A stretch of 30,340 nt of DNA from CAZOYN01 sp964584135. GTDB lineage: Bacteria > Patescibacteriota > Saccharimonadia > Saccharimonadales > UBA4665. The notes below the pieces were generated by a model. It saw nothing but the letters and a program-made list of their open reading frames with translations. It was not told where the DNA came from and did not search any database. Below, one piece after another: positions 1 to 8,398 of this stretch. Positions within the stretch are counted from its first letter, which is position 1. The number at the start of each line of letters is the position of its first letter. The stretch covers positions 1 through 30,340 of the forward strand of contig CAZOYN010000006.1 of assembly GCA_964584135.1 (NCBI GenBank), in the 5' to 3' direction. Both the position numbers and the translations under genes were made by a program.

Positions 1-33
1 AACGAACCTGCCAGCCAAGCACGCGGCTACTAG

Positions 34-1506
34 CTACTTTAGAAGCAGCAGGGTCTGGTCAAGCTGCACCTGGCCGGCCGCAGATCCAGGTGCCAAGTCG
101 TATAGATAGGCGTAATCTGGCGCGAAGAAGACCGTATATTGGGCAGTGGCCGGCACTAAGGTCTGGACATTGGTGCCATCGTAATCAAACACCGCCAGCT
201 TGCCGCCACTTATGTAGGTGAGGCGGTCGCCGTCCATCCAGCTGGCGTGGGCCTGGGGCGCATCCAGCGGCAAGGTATTGGTATAGATGTAGCCATTGGC
301 ATTCTCGTTATCGTACACGCCAAAGTGGTTGGCATGCTCAGCCACGATAAATTGGGCATTGGGCGAAAAGCTCAAATAGTCTGGTTGGTCCACATGCAAC
401 ACCTGGGCTGGCACCGGAGCCTGCGTGGGCTGTGAACTTAATTGGGCAACCGGGTCATTGTAAATGTAGACCTTATTTTCGCTGGCCGCGCCAGCCGCCA
501 CATACACCGTCCCGCTGTACTTCGTCAGGCCCAATACATAGCTGGTCCCGGCGCTAAAATTGTGCATGTTGTAGGTTTGGCCGCCGCTGGATAGTTTGAG
601 GCTGACTTTACCGCTGGGGGCACCGCTATCGGTAACGTAGAGCAGGGTATCGCTGGCGTACGACTCAAACGCCAGCACGTGGTCAAGAATGCTCGTTGGC
701 GCCGGCGTTTTAAGTGAGGCTGTTCGCAACTGGCCGCTGGCCGCATCAAACAGGTAGTACTGGTCGTATTTTTTATTGATAAGCGTTAGTTTGCTGGGGC
801 TAGCCGCCAATGTCAGCACCTGGTTCAAGTTCACCGACTGCTCCGGATTGTTGCGATCCAGCAAGACATACTCGGTTTTCCCATCATAGAGGTGCTGCAA
901 GAGCAGGTGCTGGTTGTCGTCAGCCCACTGCACGGATTGCCAGCTTTCGCCCGAGGTGGCGGCACTCAGCAGGCTGCTTGGCAGGGCCAGTAAGGTTGGG
1001 GCTTTGGTGGGGTTCTTGAGGTCGTAGAGGTCAAAGTTGAGCATTGAGCCAGGCTGGCCAACGACCAGCCAGCGCCGGTCGGGGCTTTGGCTGGCCAACT
1101 CCGGCGCTGCGTTATAGGCAGAGATAGGGCTCGCCCCCAGCTTCGTGGGGAAGAGAAAGGGATAGTCAAAATGCTGCACGCTGCCGCCATCAAGCTCAAT
1201 TGTCCGTTGCCAGGTCCGGTAGCCGTTAGCACTAAGTTTTATATGGTAAATACCTGCCGGCAGCACCGCTCGGGTGTTGGTCCGCGATTTATAGAGCTGG
1301 TTATTGATGTAGATGTTGGCTGGGTGGGGCTGGCTGGCAAAAAAGACCAGGCCGTTTTGGATAACCGTGCCATTCTTTAAGCCGAAACCGTAGGCTTGGT
1401 AAAGCAGGATAATGGTGCCGATGACGATGGCGATACCAATACAGACATAGCCTACGTACAGGGTAAGCAGGTGCCGGAATTGTTTTTTGGGATCTAAGTA
1501 ATCCAT
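34..1506 (-). CDS. PEGA-domain membrane-anchored protein with beta-propeller-like C-terminal region
   Basis: Protein of about 490 aa when started at the ATG at 1506 (MDYLDPKKQF); an upstream in-frame start at 1563 would add 19 residues that look unlike coding sequence and overlap the divergent gene's 5' region. Seen: one hydrophobic helix near residues 16-37 (YVCIGIAIVIGTIILLYQAY), then a PEGA-type segment near residues 50-105 (FFASQPHPANIYINNQ followed by LPAGIYHIKLSANGYRTW), then a long region with repeated short Tyr/Asp/Ser strands that could form a beta-propeller. PEGA domains are known from surface-exposed or envelope proteins; the topology suggests the bulk lies outside the membrane. 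Function is not known; no catalytic motif is visible. It is divergent from the gene at 1606 and has no convincing Shine-Dalgarno sequence. Confident in the PEGA-like fold, not in a role. Confidence 0.8.
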   Translation of the reverse strand: MDYLDPKKQFRHLLTLYVGYVCIGIAIVIGTIILLYQAYGFGLKNGTVIQNGLVFFASQPHPANIYINNQLYKSRTNTRAVLPAGIYHIKLSANGYRTWQRTIELDGGSVQHFDYPFLFPTKLGASPISAYNAAPELASQSPDRRWLVVGQPGSMLNFDLYDLKNPTKAPTLLALPSSLLSAATSGESWQSVQWADDNQHLLLQHLYDGKTEYVLLDRNNPEQSVNLNQVLTLAASPSKLTLINKKYDQYYLFDAASGQLRTASLKTPAPTSILDHVLAFESYASDTLLYVTDSGAPSGKVSLKLSSGGQTYNMHNFSAGTSYVLGLTKYSGTVYVAAGAASENKVYIYNDPVAQLSSQPTQAPVPAQVLHVDQPDYLSFSPNAQFIVAEHANHFGVYDNENANGYIYTNTLPLDAPQAHASWMDGDRLTYISGGKLAVFDYDGTNVQTLVPATAQYTVFFAPDYAYLYDLAPGSAAGQVQLDQTLLLLK

Positions 1507-1605
1507 ATCGGAACGTACCTTTTGCCAGGAGGTATTATGGCGGATACTTGCGGTAAACCACAAGAGGGTTTAAGATGTAGACATATTCATAACATACGCA
1601 AAAAC

Positions 1606-2403
1606 GTGAGCAAACATCTTCCGCGGCATACGCCCCAAGCTTCCAAAACACTGATGCGCCACAGTGTTAGACCACCCGGCCCCCGAGGCAAGGCGCCACT
1701 TAAAGCCACCACCGGCCGCCTGGTCAAGCCAGTGCGGGCCGCGGTCGCCCCTAAGTTATCCGCCGGCCGTGTGGAAGCCCAGCGCCTGGCCCATGCCAGT
1801 GCGGTTAAAAAAAGTAACGCTATTAGCCGCTTTGCCAAGTCGGTCTTCGCCTACGAGCCGGGGGCCATGATTATGCCGGGCAGCGCCAAAACCAGCGCGC
1901 CAACCGTGGCCACACCAGTAGCTACCCCCGAAAAACTGCCGACCACTGACCTCTTAGAGCGCGCCCTCAGCCAGGCTACCAGCCACCGCCAAACCAGCAA
2001 GCGCCACCACCGCCTGGGCAAAAAAGTTATGAATTTGGGCAGCGCTGGCCTGGCCATCCTGCTACTCGCAGGTTTTATCGCTTATCAGAACGCCGCCAAC
2101 CTCACGCTGCACCACGCTGCCGGCAAGGCCGGGTTTGCTGCTAAGCTGCCGGGTTACCGGCCATCTGGTTTCAGTCTCGGACGCTTCGCTTATAGTCCCG
2201 GCTACGTATCTATAAATTTCCATAGTAACAGCGACAGCCGGGCCTTTGCCGTCATTGAAAGACCAAGCACTTGGGCTGCCCAGCCGCTGGCAATTGACGC
2301 CCAGCACAACGCCACGCTCGTCAAAAATGGCGTCCAGTACCAGATACAGGCCAATGGCAGCCTCAGCGACCACCAGCTTATAGAAATTGCCAGTTCACTG
2401 TAG
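1606..2403 (+). CDS. Membrane-anchored protein with DUF4367-like outer domain
   Basis: About 265 aa from the GTG at 1606 (VSKHLPRHTP); a longer reading to 1522 is open but the extra residues look non-native. Seen: a basic, low-complexity N-terminal half (Lys/Arg/Ala/Pro-rich, including SKTLMRHSVRPPG), a basic stretch SKRHHRLGKK directly before one transmembrane helix (near residues 148-164, GLAILLLAGFIAYQN), then an outer domain with PGYRPSGFSL, SPGYVSINF and RAFAVIERPSTW. That outer pattern resembles DUF4367-type domains found beside anti-sigma factors and in many Saccharibacteria envelope proteins. The long basic inner tail could bind nucleic acid or another protein, but this is inference. 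A weak -10 (TAACAT, 1590-1595) lies 10 nt before the GTG. Function unknown. Confidence 0.75.
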   Translation: MSKHLPRHTPQASKTLMRHSVRPPGPRGKAPLKATTGRLVKPVRAAVAPKLSAGRVEAQRLAHASAVKKSNAISRFAKSVFAYEPGAMIMPGSAKTSAPTVATPVATPEKLPTTDLLERALSQATSHRQTSKRHHRLGKKVMNLGSAGLAILLLAGFIAYQNAANLTLHHAAGKAGFAAKLPGYRPSGFSLGRFAYSPGYVSINFHSNSDSRAFAVIERPSTWAAQPLAIDAQHNATLVKNGVQYQIQANGSLSDHQLIEIASSL

Positions 2404-2420
2404 CGTTGTATGTACGCACT

Positions 2421-2450
2421 GTACACACTCAGTACACATTCAATGTGTAC
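2421..2450. promoter_or_regulatory. Operator-like palindrome upstream of gltX promoter
   Basis: A perfect 19-bp palindrome, GTACACATTCAATGTGTAC, lies at 2432-2450, and one more GTACACA half-site in direct orientation lies at 2421-2427, 11 bp upstream. The palindrome ends 4 bp before the -35 hexamer of the gltX promoter. There is no T-tract after it, so a factor-independent terminator for the preceding gene is less likely than a protein-binding site. The binding protein is unknown. Confidence 0.5.
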
Positions 2451-2454
2451 CCAA

Positions 2455-2483
2455 GTGACAGCAGAGGCTAAACTCCTTATAAT
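2455..2483 (+). promoter_or_regulatory. gltX promoter, leaderless
   Basis: GTGACA at 2455-2460, 17-bp spacer, TATAAT at 2478-2483, with the gltX ATG at 2492. The predicted start of transcription falls on or next to the ATG. A second -10-like box TACAAT overlaps at 2483-2488. No Shine-Dalgarno sequence is possible in the few bases left. Confidence 0.7.
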
Positions 2484-2491
2484 ACAATCTA

Positions 2492-3595
2492 ATGAAACCC
2501 ATTCGCACCCGTTTCGCGCCCAGCCCGACCGGCTTCCTGCACGTTGGCGGCGTCCGCACCGCCTTATTCGCTTGGCTGCTCGCGCGACAAGCTAACGGAG
2601 AGTTTATCTTAAGGATTGAAGACACCGACCAAGCCCGTGAAGTTGCGGGCTCAGCTGACCACATTATGGAGAGTCTGCGATGGCTTGGCCTGCAGTGGGA
2701 TGAGGGTCCAGACATTGGTGGTCCGTACGGCCCGTATCTTCAATCTAAACGCTTAGAGACATACAAACCGTGGGCTCAGAAGCTAATTGACGCTGGCCGG
2801 GCTTATGCAGACCCCTATACAAAACAACAGGTTGAAGCCTTTCGCGACCAAGCTAGAGCCGAAAAACGACCGTTTCTATTTCGTGAACATAGGCCAGAGA
2901 ATCCGCCAGTTTGGGATGGAAGCCAGCCGTTACGTTTTAAGGCAACGGCTCCAAATGATGACTGGCACGATGCTGTCAGCGAATATTGGCACGACGAAAT
3001 CATGGGGGATATTGGCTATTCACCTATGGCCCTTGATGACTTTATATTAATTAAGTCCGACGGATTCCCGACCTACAATTTCGCGCACATTATTGATGAC
3101 TATGAAATGAAGGTCACCCATATTATTCGTAGCCAAGAGTTTTTACCGAGTGTGGCCAAATACATCAATGTATATGAGGCACTTGGAATCGAACGGCCGG
3201 CCATAGCTACAGTGCCATTTATTATGGGACCGGATGGTAAAAAGAAACTATCGAAGCGTGATGGAGCTAAAGATGTGCTCGATTACGCGCGGCAAGGCTA
3301 CTTACCAGAGGCACTGATAAATTTTATGGCCAGTCTCGGCTGGAATGATGGTACCGAACAAGAGATATTTTCAGTTAATGAATTGGTAGAGAAGTTCAGG
3401 TTAGACCATGTGCAGCGCAGTGGCGCCAAATTCGATGAGCAAAGACTTACCTGGATGAATGGTGTGCATATAAGACAGCTCTCCGTGGACGACCTGTACA
3501 ACAAAGTCCAAACTTTCTGGCCACCTGAAGCAGCTGAGTTTGATGATACTTATAAGTTGGGGGTTTTGGTCTTAGCTCAGGAACGGCTCATATAG
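2492..3595 (+). CDS. gltX: Glutamyl-tRNA synthetase, catalytic part, ended by an in-frame TAG
   Basis: Class I aminoacyl-tRNA synthetase that charges tRNA-Glu with glutamate in the cytoplasm. Seen: the N-terminal signature RTRFAPSPTGFLHVGG with the HIGH-equivalent at residues 17-20, LRIEDTDQAR, and the KMSKS-equivalent KLSKR at residues 252-256. The Rossmann catalytic domain and the start of the helical anticodon-binding region are present. The frame ends at residue 367 with TAG at 3593-3595, yet the same frame continues at once with clear GltX C-terminal sequence (FGEIRELTSFFFKDLPVN) up to 3943. With the TAG read as sense, the whole protein would be about 483 aa, the usual GltX length. Codon use and GC (visibly lower, many AT-ending codons) differ from the flanking genes. 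Either a nonsense mutation, a sequence error, a split enzyme or readthrough. No second gltX is seen in the window. Confidence 0.85.
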   Translation: MKPIRTRFAPSPTGFLHVGGVRTALFAWLLARQANGEFILRIEDTDQAREVAGSADHIMESLRWLGLQWDEGPDIGGPYGPYLQSKRLETYKPWAQKLIDAGRAYADPYTKQQVEAFRDQARAEKRPFLFREHRPENPPVWDGSQPLRFKATAPNDDWHDAVSEYWHDEIMGDIGYSPMALDDFILIKSDGFPTYNFAHIIDDYEMKVTHIIRSQEFLPSVAKYINVYEALGIERPAIATVPFIMGPDGKKKLSKRDGAKDVLDYARQGYLPEALINFMASLGWNDGTEQEIFSVNELVEKFRLDHVQRSGAKFDEQRLTWMNGVHIRQLSVDDLYNKVQTFWPPEAAEFDDTYKLGVLVLAQERLI

Positions 3596-3943
3596 TTTGG
3601 AGAAATCCGCGAACTTACAAGTTTTTTCTTTAAAGATTTGCCAGTTAACCCCAGTTTAATCTCGGGGCACAAGCAGCTTAAAAAACTGTCTAAAGACGAG
3701 CTAAAATCACTCCTCGAGCAAGCCAAGTCCAGCTTAGAGCAGAGCACTTTCGCTGCTGAAGACCTCATTAAACGTCTAAACCAGTTGCTGGAACAAACCA
3801 GCCAAAAGCCAGCCGTATTATTCAGCCTTGTCCGCATTGCCACCACCCAGGCGCCAGCCAGCCCCGGCCTAGCCGAAACCCTCGCCGTACTCGGCAAGCA
3901 TCGTAGCTTGCAGAGGATTGACCAACAACTCGCCGCTAGATGA
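3596..3943 (+). pseudogene. gltX: C-terminal anticodon-binding part of gltX after the in-frame TAG
   Basis: About 115 codons in the same frame as gltX, with no base lost or gained at the junction. The sequence reads FGEIRELTSFFFKDLPVN and then an Ala/Gln/Leu-rich helical domain ending QQLAAR, as expected for the anticodon-binding end of GltX. There is no ATG or GTG near its beginning and no Shine-Dalgarno sequence; the first plausible alternative start is a TTG at 3638, which would lose the first 14 residues. Without readthrough or a separate start this piece would not be made. It lacks the catalytic core, so alone it cannot charge tRNA. Confidence 0.7.
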
Positions 3944-3982
3944 TATTCCATATAAGTTATAATATAACCTAAACGGAATATC
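3942..3982. repeat. 8-bp inverted repeat bracketing a TATAAT box
   Basis: GATATTCC at 3942-3949 and GGAATATC at 3975-3982 form a perfect 8-bp inverted repeat with a 25-bp AT-rich centre that contains TATAAT at 3958-3963. The repeat begins inside the gltX stop codon. It could be an operator around a promoter for the next gene, or a weak terminator hairpin; there is no T-tract. Confidence 0.4.
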
Positions 3983-4023
3983 GCCCGTCACAAACCGGAC
4001 CATCAACCAGACCATCCATCTGA

Positions 4024-4029
4024 TACAAT
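4024..4029 (+). promoter_or_regulatory. -10 box TACAAT for the DUF3048 gene, leaderless
   Basis: TACAAT at 4024-4029 is followed by 7 bases and the ATG at 4037. This decides the start: a GTG at 4031 is in frame but would lie before the expected first transcribed base. No clear -35 hexamer is present. Confidence 0.55.
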
Positions 4030-4036
4030 AGTGCTT

Positions 4037-5299
4037 ATGATTGACGACTTTAAGCCGGCGCCGGCCCGGCCTGCCAAGTCTTTGACGGAAGCGCTCGGCG
4101 ACCGTCAGGCTGAGCCAGGCTTCCAGACACCAGAGCAAGTGGCGGCGGCCGATGACCTAACGGAGGAACCTGCCATGCCTAACCCGCCAGCCGAACAAAA
4201 TCCCAAAAACAGTTGGCGTGACAAGCTAGCCGTACTCAAGCTCCACTGGCCGCCCGGTAAAAAGGAGTGGCTGGTGCTGGGCGTGGTGCTGGTACTTATT
4301 GGCGGTGGGGTCACGGCTTGGCTGACGCTCCACCATCCCCTCAAGCCAGTGCCGCATAAACTAGTTATCGTTAAACCCAAACTACCACCAAAGCCTACCA
4401 CCGTGCCCTCAAACTTGACTGGTTTGCCGGTTGACCCCAGCGTCAACCAACGGCCGGTCACCGGTGTGATGATTGAAAACAGCCTCGATGCCCGGCCACA
4501 ATCCGGCTTAGGGCAGGCCGGGGTAGTTTTTGAGGCCATGGCCGAGGGCGGCGTGACCCGTTTTCTAGCCTTGTTCCAAGACACCGCGCCGGATAACATC
4601 GGGCCGATCCGCAGTGCCCGGCCATACTACATCCAGTGGGACCTCGGTTTTGACGCTCCCTATGCCCATGTTGGCGGCAGTCCCGACGCCCTCAGCGACA
4701 TTAACAGCTGGGGCGTCAAAGACATGAACCAGTTTGCCAACGGTGGCTACTACCACCGGGTCAGCACTCGTGCCGCGCCCCACAATGTCTACACCGCCAT
4801 TTCCACTTTGAACCAGCTCGAAGCTAAGAAGGGTTACGGCGCCAGCCAGTTTACCTCCTTGCCGCGCAAGGCCGAGGCCCCCAGCAAAGCACCAACCGCC
4901 AGGAGCATTGGGCTACACTTATCCGGCCCGATTTACGACCCGCATTTTGACTACAACGCCGCCACCAACAGCTATCTGCGCAGCGAGAATGGCACGCCAC
5001 ATGTTGACGCCAATACCAACCTGCAAATCAGCCCAAAGGTCGTAATTGCCATGGTAATCCCCGAGGGCCGCGGCGCCCTGGATAGCAGCGGTGCTTACTA
5101 TTCGAACTATCAGGTCATCGGCAGCGGTACCGCCTATGTCTTCCAGGATGGTATCGTCACTACCGGCCAATGGACCAAATCAGGAAACACAGCGCAGATC
5201 AGTTTTACCGATGCCAACGGCAATCCGTTGCAACTTAATGCCGGCCAAACCTGGCTGACAGCCGTGACTTCCACCGGCGCTGTCAGCTATACGCAGTAA
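4037..5299 (+). CDS. DUF3048 (YerB-like) membrane-anchored protein
   Basis: About 420 aa. Seen: an acidic/Pro-rich cytoplasmic N-terminus (about 70 residues), one transmembrane helix near residues 75-95 (WLVLGVVLVLIGGGVTAW), a Pro/Lys-rich linker, then the DUF3048 domain starting near residue 130 with SVNQRPVTGVMIENS, LDARPQSGLGQAGVVFE, GGVTRFLALFQD and IGPIRSARPYY, and a C-terminal part with AGQTWLTAV. DUF3048 proteins such as Bacillus YerB are cell-surface lipoproteins of uncertain function; here the anchor is a helix instead of a lipobox. The downstream kinase gene starts 10 bp after its stop, so both are probably on one transcript. Family assignment is firm, function unknown. Confidence 0.85.
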   Translation: MIDDFKPAPARPAKSLTEALGDRQAEPGFQTPEQVAAADDLTEEPAMPNPPAEQNPKNSWRDKLAVLKLHWPPGKKEWLVLGVVLVLIGGGVTAWLTLHHPLKPVPHKLVIVKPKLPPKPTTVPSNLTGLPVDPSVNQRPVTGVMIENSLDARPQSGLGQAGVVFEAMAEGGVTRFLALFQDTAPDNIGPIRSARPYYIQWDLGFDAPYAHVGGSPDALSDINSWGVKDMNQFANGGYYHRVSTRAAPHNVYTAISTLNQLEAKKGYGASQFTSLPRKAEAPSKAPTARSIGLHLSGPIYDPHFDYNAATNSYLRSENGTPHVDANTNLQISPKVVIAMVIPEGRGALDSSGAYYSNYQVIGSGTAYVFQDGIVTTGQWTKSGNTAQISFTDANGNPLQLNAGQTWLTAVTSTGAVSYTQ

Positions 5300-5309
5300 G
5301 CGAGGCGGG

Positions 5310-6848
5310 GTGGACCACTTACAACAGCTATCGCACCGCATCCGCCGGCATTTGTGGCTGTGGGTCGCCCTCGAAAATCTTGTCATTGTCGGGTTAGTAT
5401 GGGCCGGCACCACCTACACCACGTTAAAACTAACAGAGGTGCTGGCTGGCACGCTGGTAGTGGCAATCGCCTTGAGCCTGGCACTGGCCGCCGCCAGCAG
5501 CCGCTACGTCATCCAGCCGCTCCAAGCCCTGTGGCAGGCGGTTTTACACCTCAGCCCGACCGAGCACGGCGTGGCTGCGCCAGACCTTGACAAGCTACGG
5601 CTGGGCCAAGAGCTGGTCTCTAATCTAACGGCCCAGATTTACCAGCTGGCCAATACCGCTGAGCACGCCGAAACCACCGCTAAAAAAGAAGCCGCCGACA
5701 TCAGCCATAACTTCCTGGCCACCACGCTGCCGCTGCCGTTGTTTATCCTGGATAACACCGAGACCGTGCGTTTTGCCAACGAAGCCGCTGCCCAGTATGT
5801 CGGCATTGCTGCCGCCGACCTGATCGGCAAAAACATCTACATGATTCTGGATATGTCCTTCCCGAGCGAAGATACTTTTGATAAATGGCTCAAAGATGTT
5901 AAATTGCACAGCGCTACCTCCAGCCGTAGCTGGGAACGGGTCCGGCTGAACGTCCGCGACAACCATCCCACGCTGTTATTCGACATGGCCGCCTACTACA
6001 ACAAAAACAATGCCCAGAAGTTGGAAACCATGCTGATCTTATTCGACCACACCAAGCAGTACAGCCAGGATGACCAGGCCATGAGCTTTATCGCCCTCAG
6101 CGTCCACGAATTGCGCACGCCGCTGACGCTGTTGCGCGGCTACATCGAAGTGTTTGAAGAAGAACTGGCCGACAAGGTCGATGCCGAACTGGCTGACTTT
6201 ATGCTGAAGATGCGGGCCACCGCCCAGCAGCTGATGGCCTTCGTGAACAACATCTTAAATGTCGCCCGGATAGATGACGACCAGCTGGAGCTGCAACTGC
6301 AATCCGAAAATTGGGCCAGTGTGCTCAAGAGCGCCCTGGACAACCTCAGCCTGCGCGCCAAAGTCCGCGGCATTACGCTACAGTACGCCATTGCCCCTAA
6401 ATTGCCGGCGGTCGGCATCGACCGCCTCAGTATTTACGAAGTGATTAACAACTTGATTGATAACGCCATCAAGTACAGCGGCGCAAGCAAGACCATCAAG
6501 GTTGACGCCCACCTCATGCAGGACGGCATGATAGAGACTACCATCCAGGACTTTGGCGGCGGCATCCCAGCCAGCGTTATGCCGAACCTCTTCACCAAGT
6601 TTTACCGCGACCACCATAACCGAGCCCAGATTGGCGGGACCGGCTTGGGCCTCTACCTGTCAAAGGCCATTGTCACGGCCCATGGCGGCAACATGTGGGT
6701 CCGCAGTAAGGAAGGCGAGGGCAGTACCTTTGGCTTTACCGTCCAGCCCTACGACCGGCTAGCCAAAGAGGCCAAAGCCGCCGGTAGCGAGGAGATTGTC
6801 CGCGGCGCCCACGGCTGGATTAAGAACCACTCGCTGTATCGCCGCTAA
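5310..6848 (+). CDS. Membrane-bound sensor histidine kinase with PAS domain
   Basis: 512 aa, GTG start with a weak GGCGGGG upstream. Seen: two transmembrane helices (about residues 17-36 and 43-63) with almost no outer loop, so there is no extracellular sensor; a HAMP-like linker (SSRYVIQPLQALWQAV); a PAS domain (about 130-250, with LFILDNTETVRFANEAAA); a HisKA dimerisation box SVHELRTPLTLLRG with phospho-acceptor His266; and an HATPase domain with N-box NNLIDNAIKYS, G1 DFGGGIP and G2 GGTGLGLYLSKAIV. All residues needed for kinase activity are visible. It is followed 17 bp later by a receiver protein, its likely partner. The signal is probably sensed within the membrane or the cytosol through the PAS domain; the ligand is unknown. 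Confidence 0.9.
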   Translation: MDHLQQLSHRIRRHLWLWVALENLVIVGLVWAGTTYTTLKLTEVLAGTLVVAIALSLALAAASSRYVIQPLQALWQAVLHLSPTEHGVAAPDLDKLRLGQELVSNLTAQIYQLANTAEHAETTAKKEAADISHNFLATTLPLPLFILDNTETVRFANEAAAQYVGIAAADLIGKNIYMILDMSFPSEDTFDKWLKDVKLHSATSSRSWERVRLNVRDNHPTLLFDMAAYYNKNNAQKLETMLILFDHTKQYSQDDQAMSFIALSVHELRTPLTLLRGYIEVFEEELADKVDAELADFMLKMRATAQQLMAFVNNILNVARIDDDQLELQLQSENWASVLKSALDNLSLRAKVRGITLQYAIAPKLPAVGIDRLSIYEVINNLIDNAIKYSGASKTIKVDAHLMQDGMIETTIQDFGGGIPASVMPNLFTKFYRDHHNRAQIGGTGLGLYLSKAIVTAHGGNMWVRSKEGEGSTFGFTVQPYDRLAKEAKAAGSEEIVRGAHGWIKNHSLYRR

Positions 6849-6853
6849 TTTGT

Positions 6854-6859
6854 TAGAGT
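6854..6859 (+). promoter_or_regulatory. -10-like box TAGAGT, leaderless start for the receiver gene
   Basis: TAGAGT at 6854-6859 stands 6 bases before the ATG at 6866, just after the kinase stop codon. It would allow separate leaderless expression of the receiver in addition to read-through from the kinase. Weak match, no -35. Confidence 0.35.
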
Positions 6860-6865
6860 AGAACC

Positions 6866-7246
6866 ATGCCGCCTACCAACCGCAAAGTTCTGTGTATCGA
6901 AGATGAGCGCTTTATTAGCGAGCTGTACGCCCGGGCGCTGAGCAAAGCCGGCTACCAGGTAACCGTCGTGGCCGATGGCGCCGAGGGCCTCACTGCCGCG
7001 CAAACCAATAATTACGACATTATCCTGCTTGATCTGATGGTGCCCACGCTCACGGGCATCGAGATTTTACACACCTTACGCGACCCCGCCCGCGTGCCGC
7101 CACTGCGCTCCAAAATTATCATTACCACTAATCTCGAACAGCGCGACGAAGTCCGGGCCGACATCGAAAAACAAGCCGACGGCTACGTCGTCAAGGCCGA
7201 AATGACCCCCCACGAACTGGTCGACTTCTTAAACACCGTCAAGTAA
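6866..7246 (+). CDS. Single-domain response regulator (receiver only)
   Basis: 126 aa, a complete CheY-like receiver and nothing else. Seen: acidic pair in CIEDERF, phospho-acceptor Asp56 in IILLDLMVPTLTG, the switch Thr in IIITTN and the conserved Lys in YVVKAEM. There is no DNA-binding or enzymatic output domain. Its position right after the membrane kinase makes it that kinase's likely phosphorylation target. In Patescibacteria such stand-alone receivers are thought to act by protein contact, for instance on motility or pilus machinery, but no target is visible here. Confidence 0.9.
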   Translation: MPPTNRKVLCIEDERFISELYARALSKAGYQVTVVADGAEGLTAAQTNNYDIILLDLMVPTLTGIEILHTLRDPARVPPLRSKIIITTNLEQRDEVRADIEKQADGYVVKAEMTPHELVDFLNTVK

Positions 7247-7286
7247 GCACCCCCCTGTGTCCAAGTTTTAACAACCTTGCAGGTAT

Positions 7287-7315
7287 TTGTTGACAACTCT
7301 GAACAAAAGTATAAT
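7287..7315 (+). promoter_or_regulatory. Promoter upstream of the 7357 gene
   Basis: TATAAT at 7310-7315 with TTGTTG at 7287-7292 (17-bp spacer); a perfect TTGACA is also present at 7290-7295, but only 14 bp away. The mRNA leader would be about 35 nt and holds a Shine-Dalgarno sequence. It sits in the 110-bp gap after the receiver gene, so the next gene starts a new transcript. Confidence 0.6.
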
Positions 7316-7356
7316 ATTAAGCAAACCTGGTGTTTCTAGAGAGGAGCAGGGAAGCT

Positions 7357-8388
7357 ATGGATTTTAAGGGCGAACAAGTAGTAGCTACCGAACAAACAGA
7401 TGACTGGTTACTGGCCGCCGCACAAGACAATGCTGCCGCTGCCCGGGAAATTGCTGAAGCTGCCCAAGCCCGTGGCCTTGCACTACCAGCCTTTGCTGGC
7501 ACTGTTACCATTGGAGCTGTAGAAGCAGCTCAGAGGCCACTAGCAGAAGAAACGCGCCGCAACGTTGAAGCCCAACTACCGGTAGCCCGGCAAGTCTATG
7601 ATACGCTCATTGGCTACGTGAACCTTTTCCGGATAAACCATCCTGCACTTAAGTTCGATCGGGGATATGAAAAAGTCTACAGGGAAGTGTATCCCGCGTG
7701 GTTTAAGGATAAGAAGCGAAAGCCCATCGAACCTGTAGATGAAGAAACCTTCAAGCAAGAGTGGGCCGCATGGTTTACTGAAGACAAGCGGAACTATGTG
7801 GCGAAAGCCCAGGCGGCCGACCCTGAGCTCTTCTTTACACTAACAGCAATCCCGAACACACCAATTCCTACCGACGAAGTATACGGTATCGGTCACGCCC
7901 TAAGCGTAGACAGACCACGTATAAAGCTTTATGGACTGCTAGCTATGAACAACCCCTATCTCTACTATGTATATACGGGCGAACAGCTAGCTGGCTACGT
8001 TGATGAGGGTACTAGGGTACGCTTCGCGCTCACCCCCAGCAAGCCTAACCCTGAGCTTCATGGCAATGTTGAAGGGCTGCGCCAGGCGCTGCGTAGCTTA
8101 CAAGCCAACTATCCTTTCTTACGCGCTCAATCTATCGTTGAATATATCACTGAAGTCGAAGCCCGGCGCACCATAGCCCACAACCGCGGCGAAGACCCAG
8201 ACAAAGACCTTCCTATAAATATACAGTTTGACTTGCCCGAAATCCCTAGCGCTCCCGGCGCTCATCACCGGGTCATAGTCGCTTTCCATGTCTCTATGGG
8301 TGAGTATACATTGATCCACCAGCCTCTTAAGGGAGATTTCCTTGATGGTCAACCCGTGAAGTACCAAAGCCGTGCCGCGGTAGGGTAA
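7357..8388 (+). CDS. Unrecognised 343-aa cytoplasmic protein
   Basis: Started at the ATG at 7357 because GAGAGGAGCAGGGAAG lies just upstream; a GTG at 7330 is also in frame. I do not recognise the family. Seen: an Ala/Glu-rich helical N-terminus (residues 1-80, AQDNAAAAREIAEAAQARG), a Lys/Trp-rich middle (YPAWFKDKKRKP, QEWAAWFTEDKRNYV), then mixed alpha/beta sequence with YGIGHALSVDRPRIKLYG and, near the end, HHRVIVAFHVSMGEYTLIHQP. There is no signal peptide, membrane helix or Cys cluster. It has its own promoter and is followed by another promoter, so it stands alone. GC is lower than that of the neighbours, which may indicate a different history. Confidence 0.7.
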   Translation: MDFKGEQVVATEQTDDWLLAAAQDNAAAAREIAEAAQARGLALPAFAGTVTIGAVEAAQRPLAEETRRNVEAQLPVARQVYDTLIGYVNLFRINHPALKFDRGYEKVYREVYPAWFKDKKRKPIEPVDEETFKQEWAAWFTEDKRNYVAKAQAADPELFFTLTAIPNTPIPTDEVYGIGHALSVDRPRIKLYGLLAMNNPYLYYVYTGEQLAGYVDEGTRVRFALTPSKPNPELHGNVEGLRQALRSLQANYPFLRAQSIVEYITEVEARRTIAHNRGEDPDKDLPINIQFDLPEIPSAPGAHHRVIVAFHVSMGEYTLIHQPLKGDFLDGQPVKYQSRAAVG

Positions 8389-8398
8389 AATTGAGCTC

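Noticed and set aside
4031..4036. GTG at 4031 as start of the DUF3048 gene
   Set aside because: It lies before the expected first transcribed base of the TACAAT promoter; the ATG at 4037 fits better.
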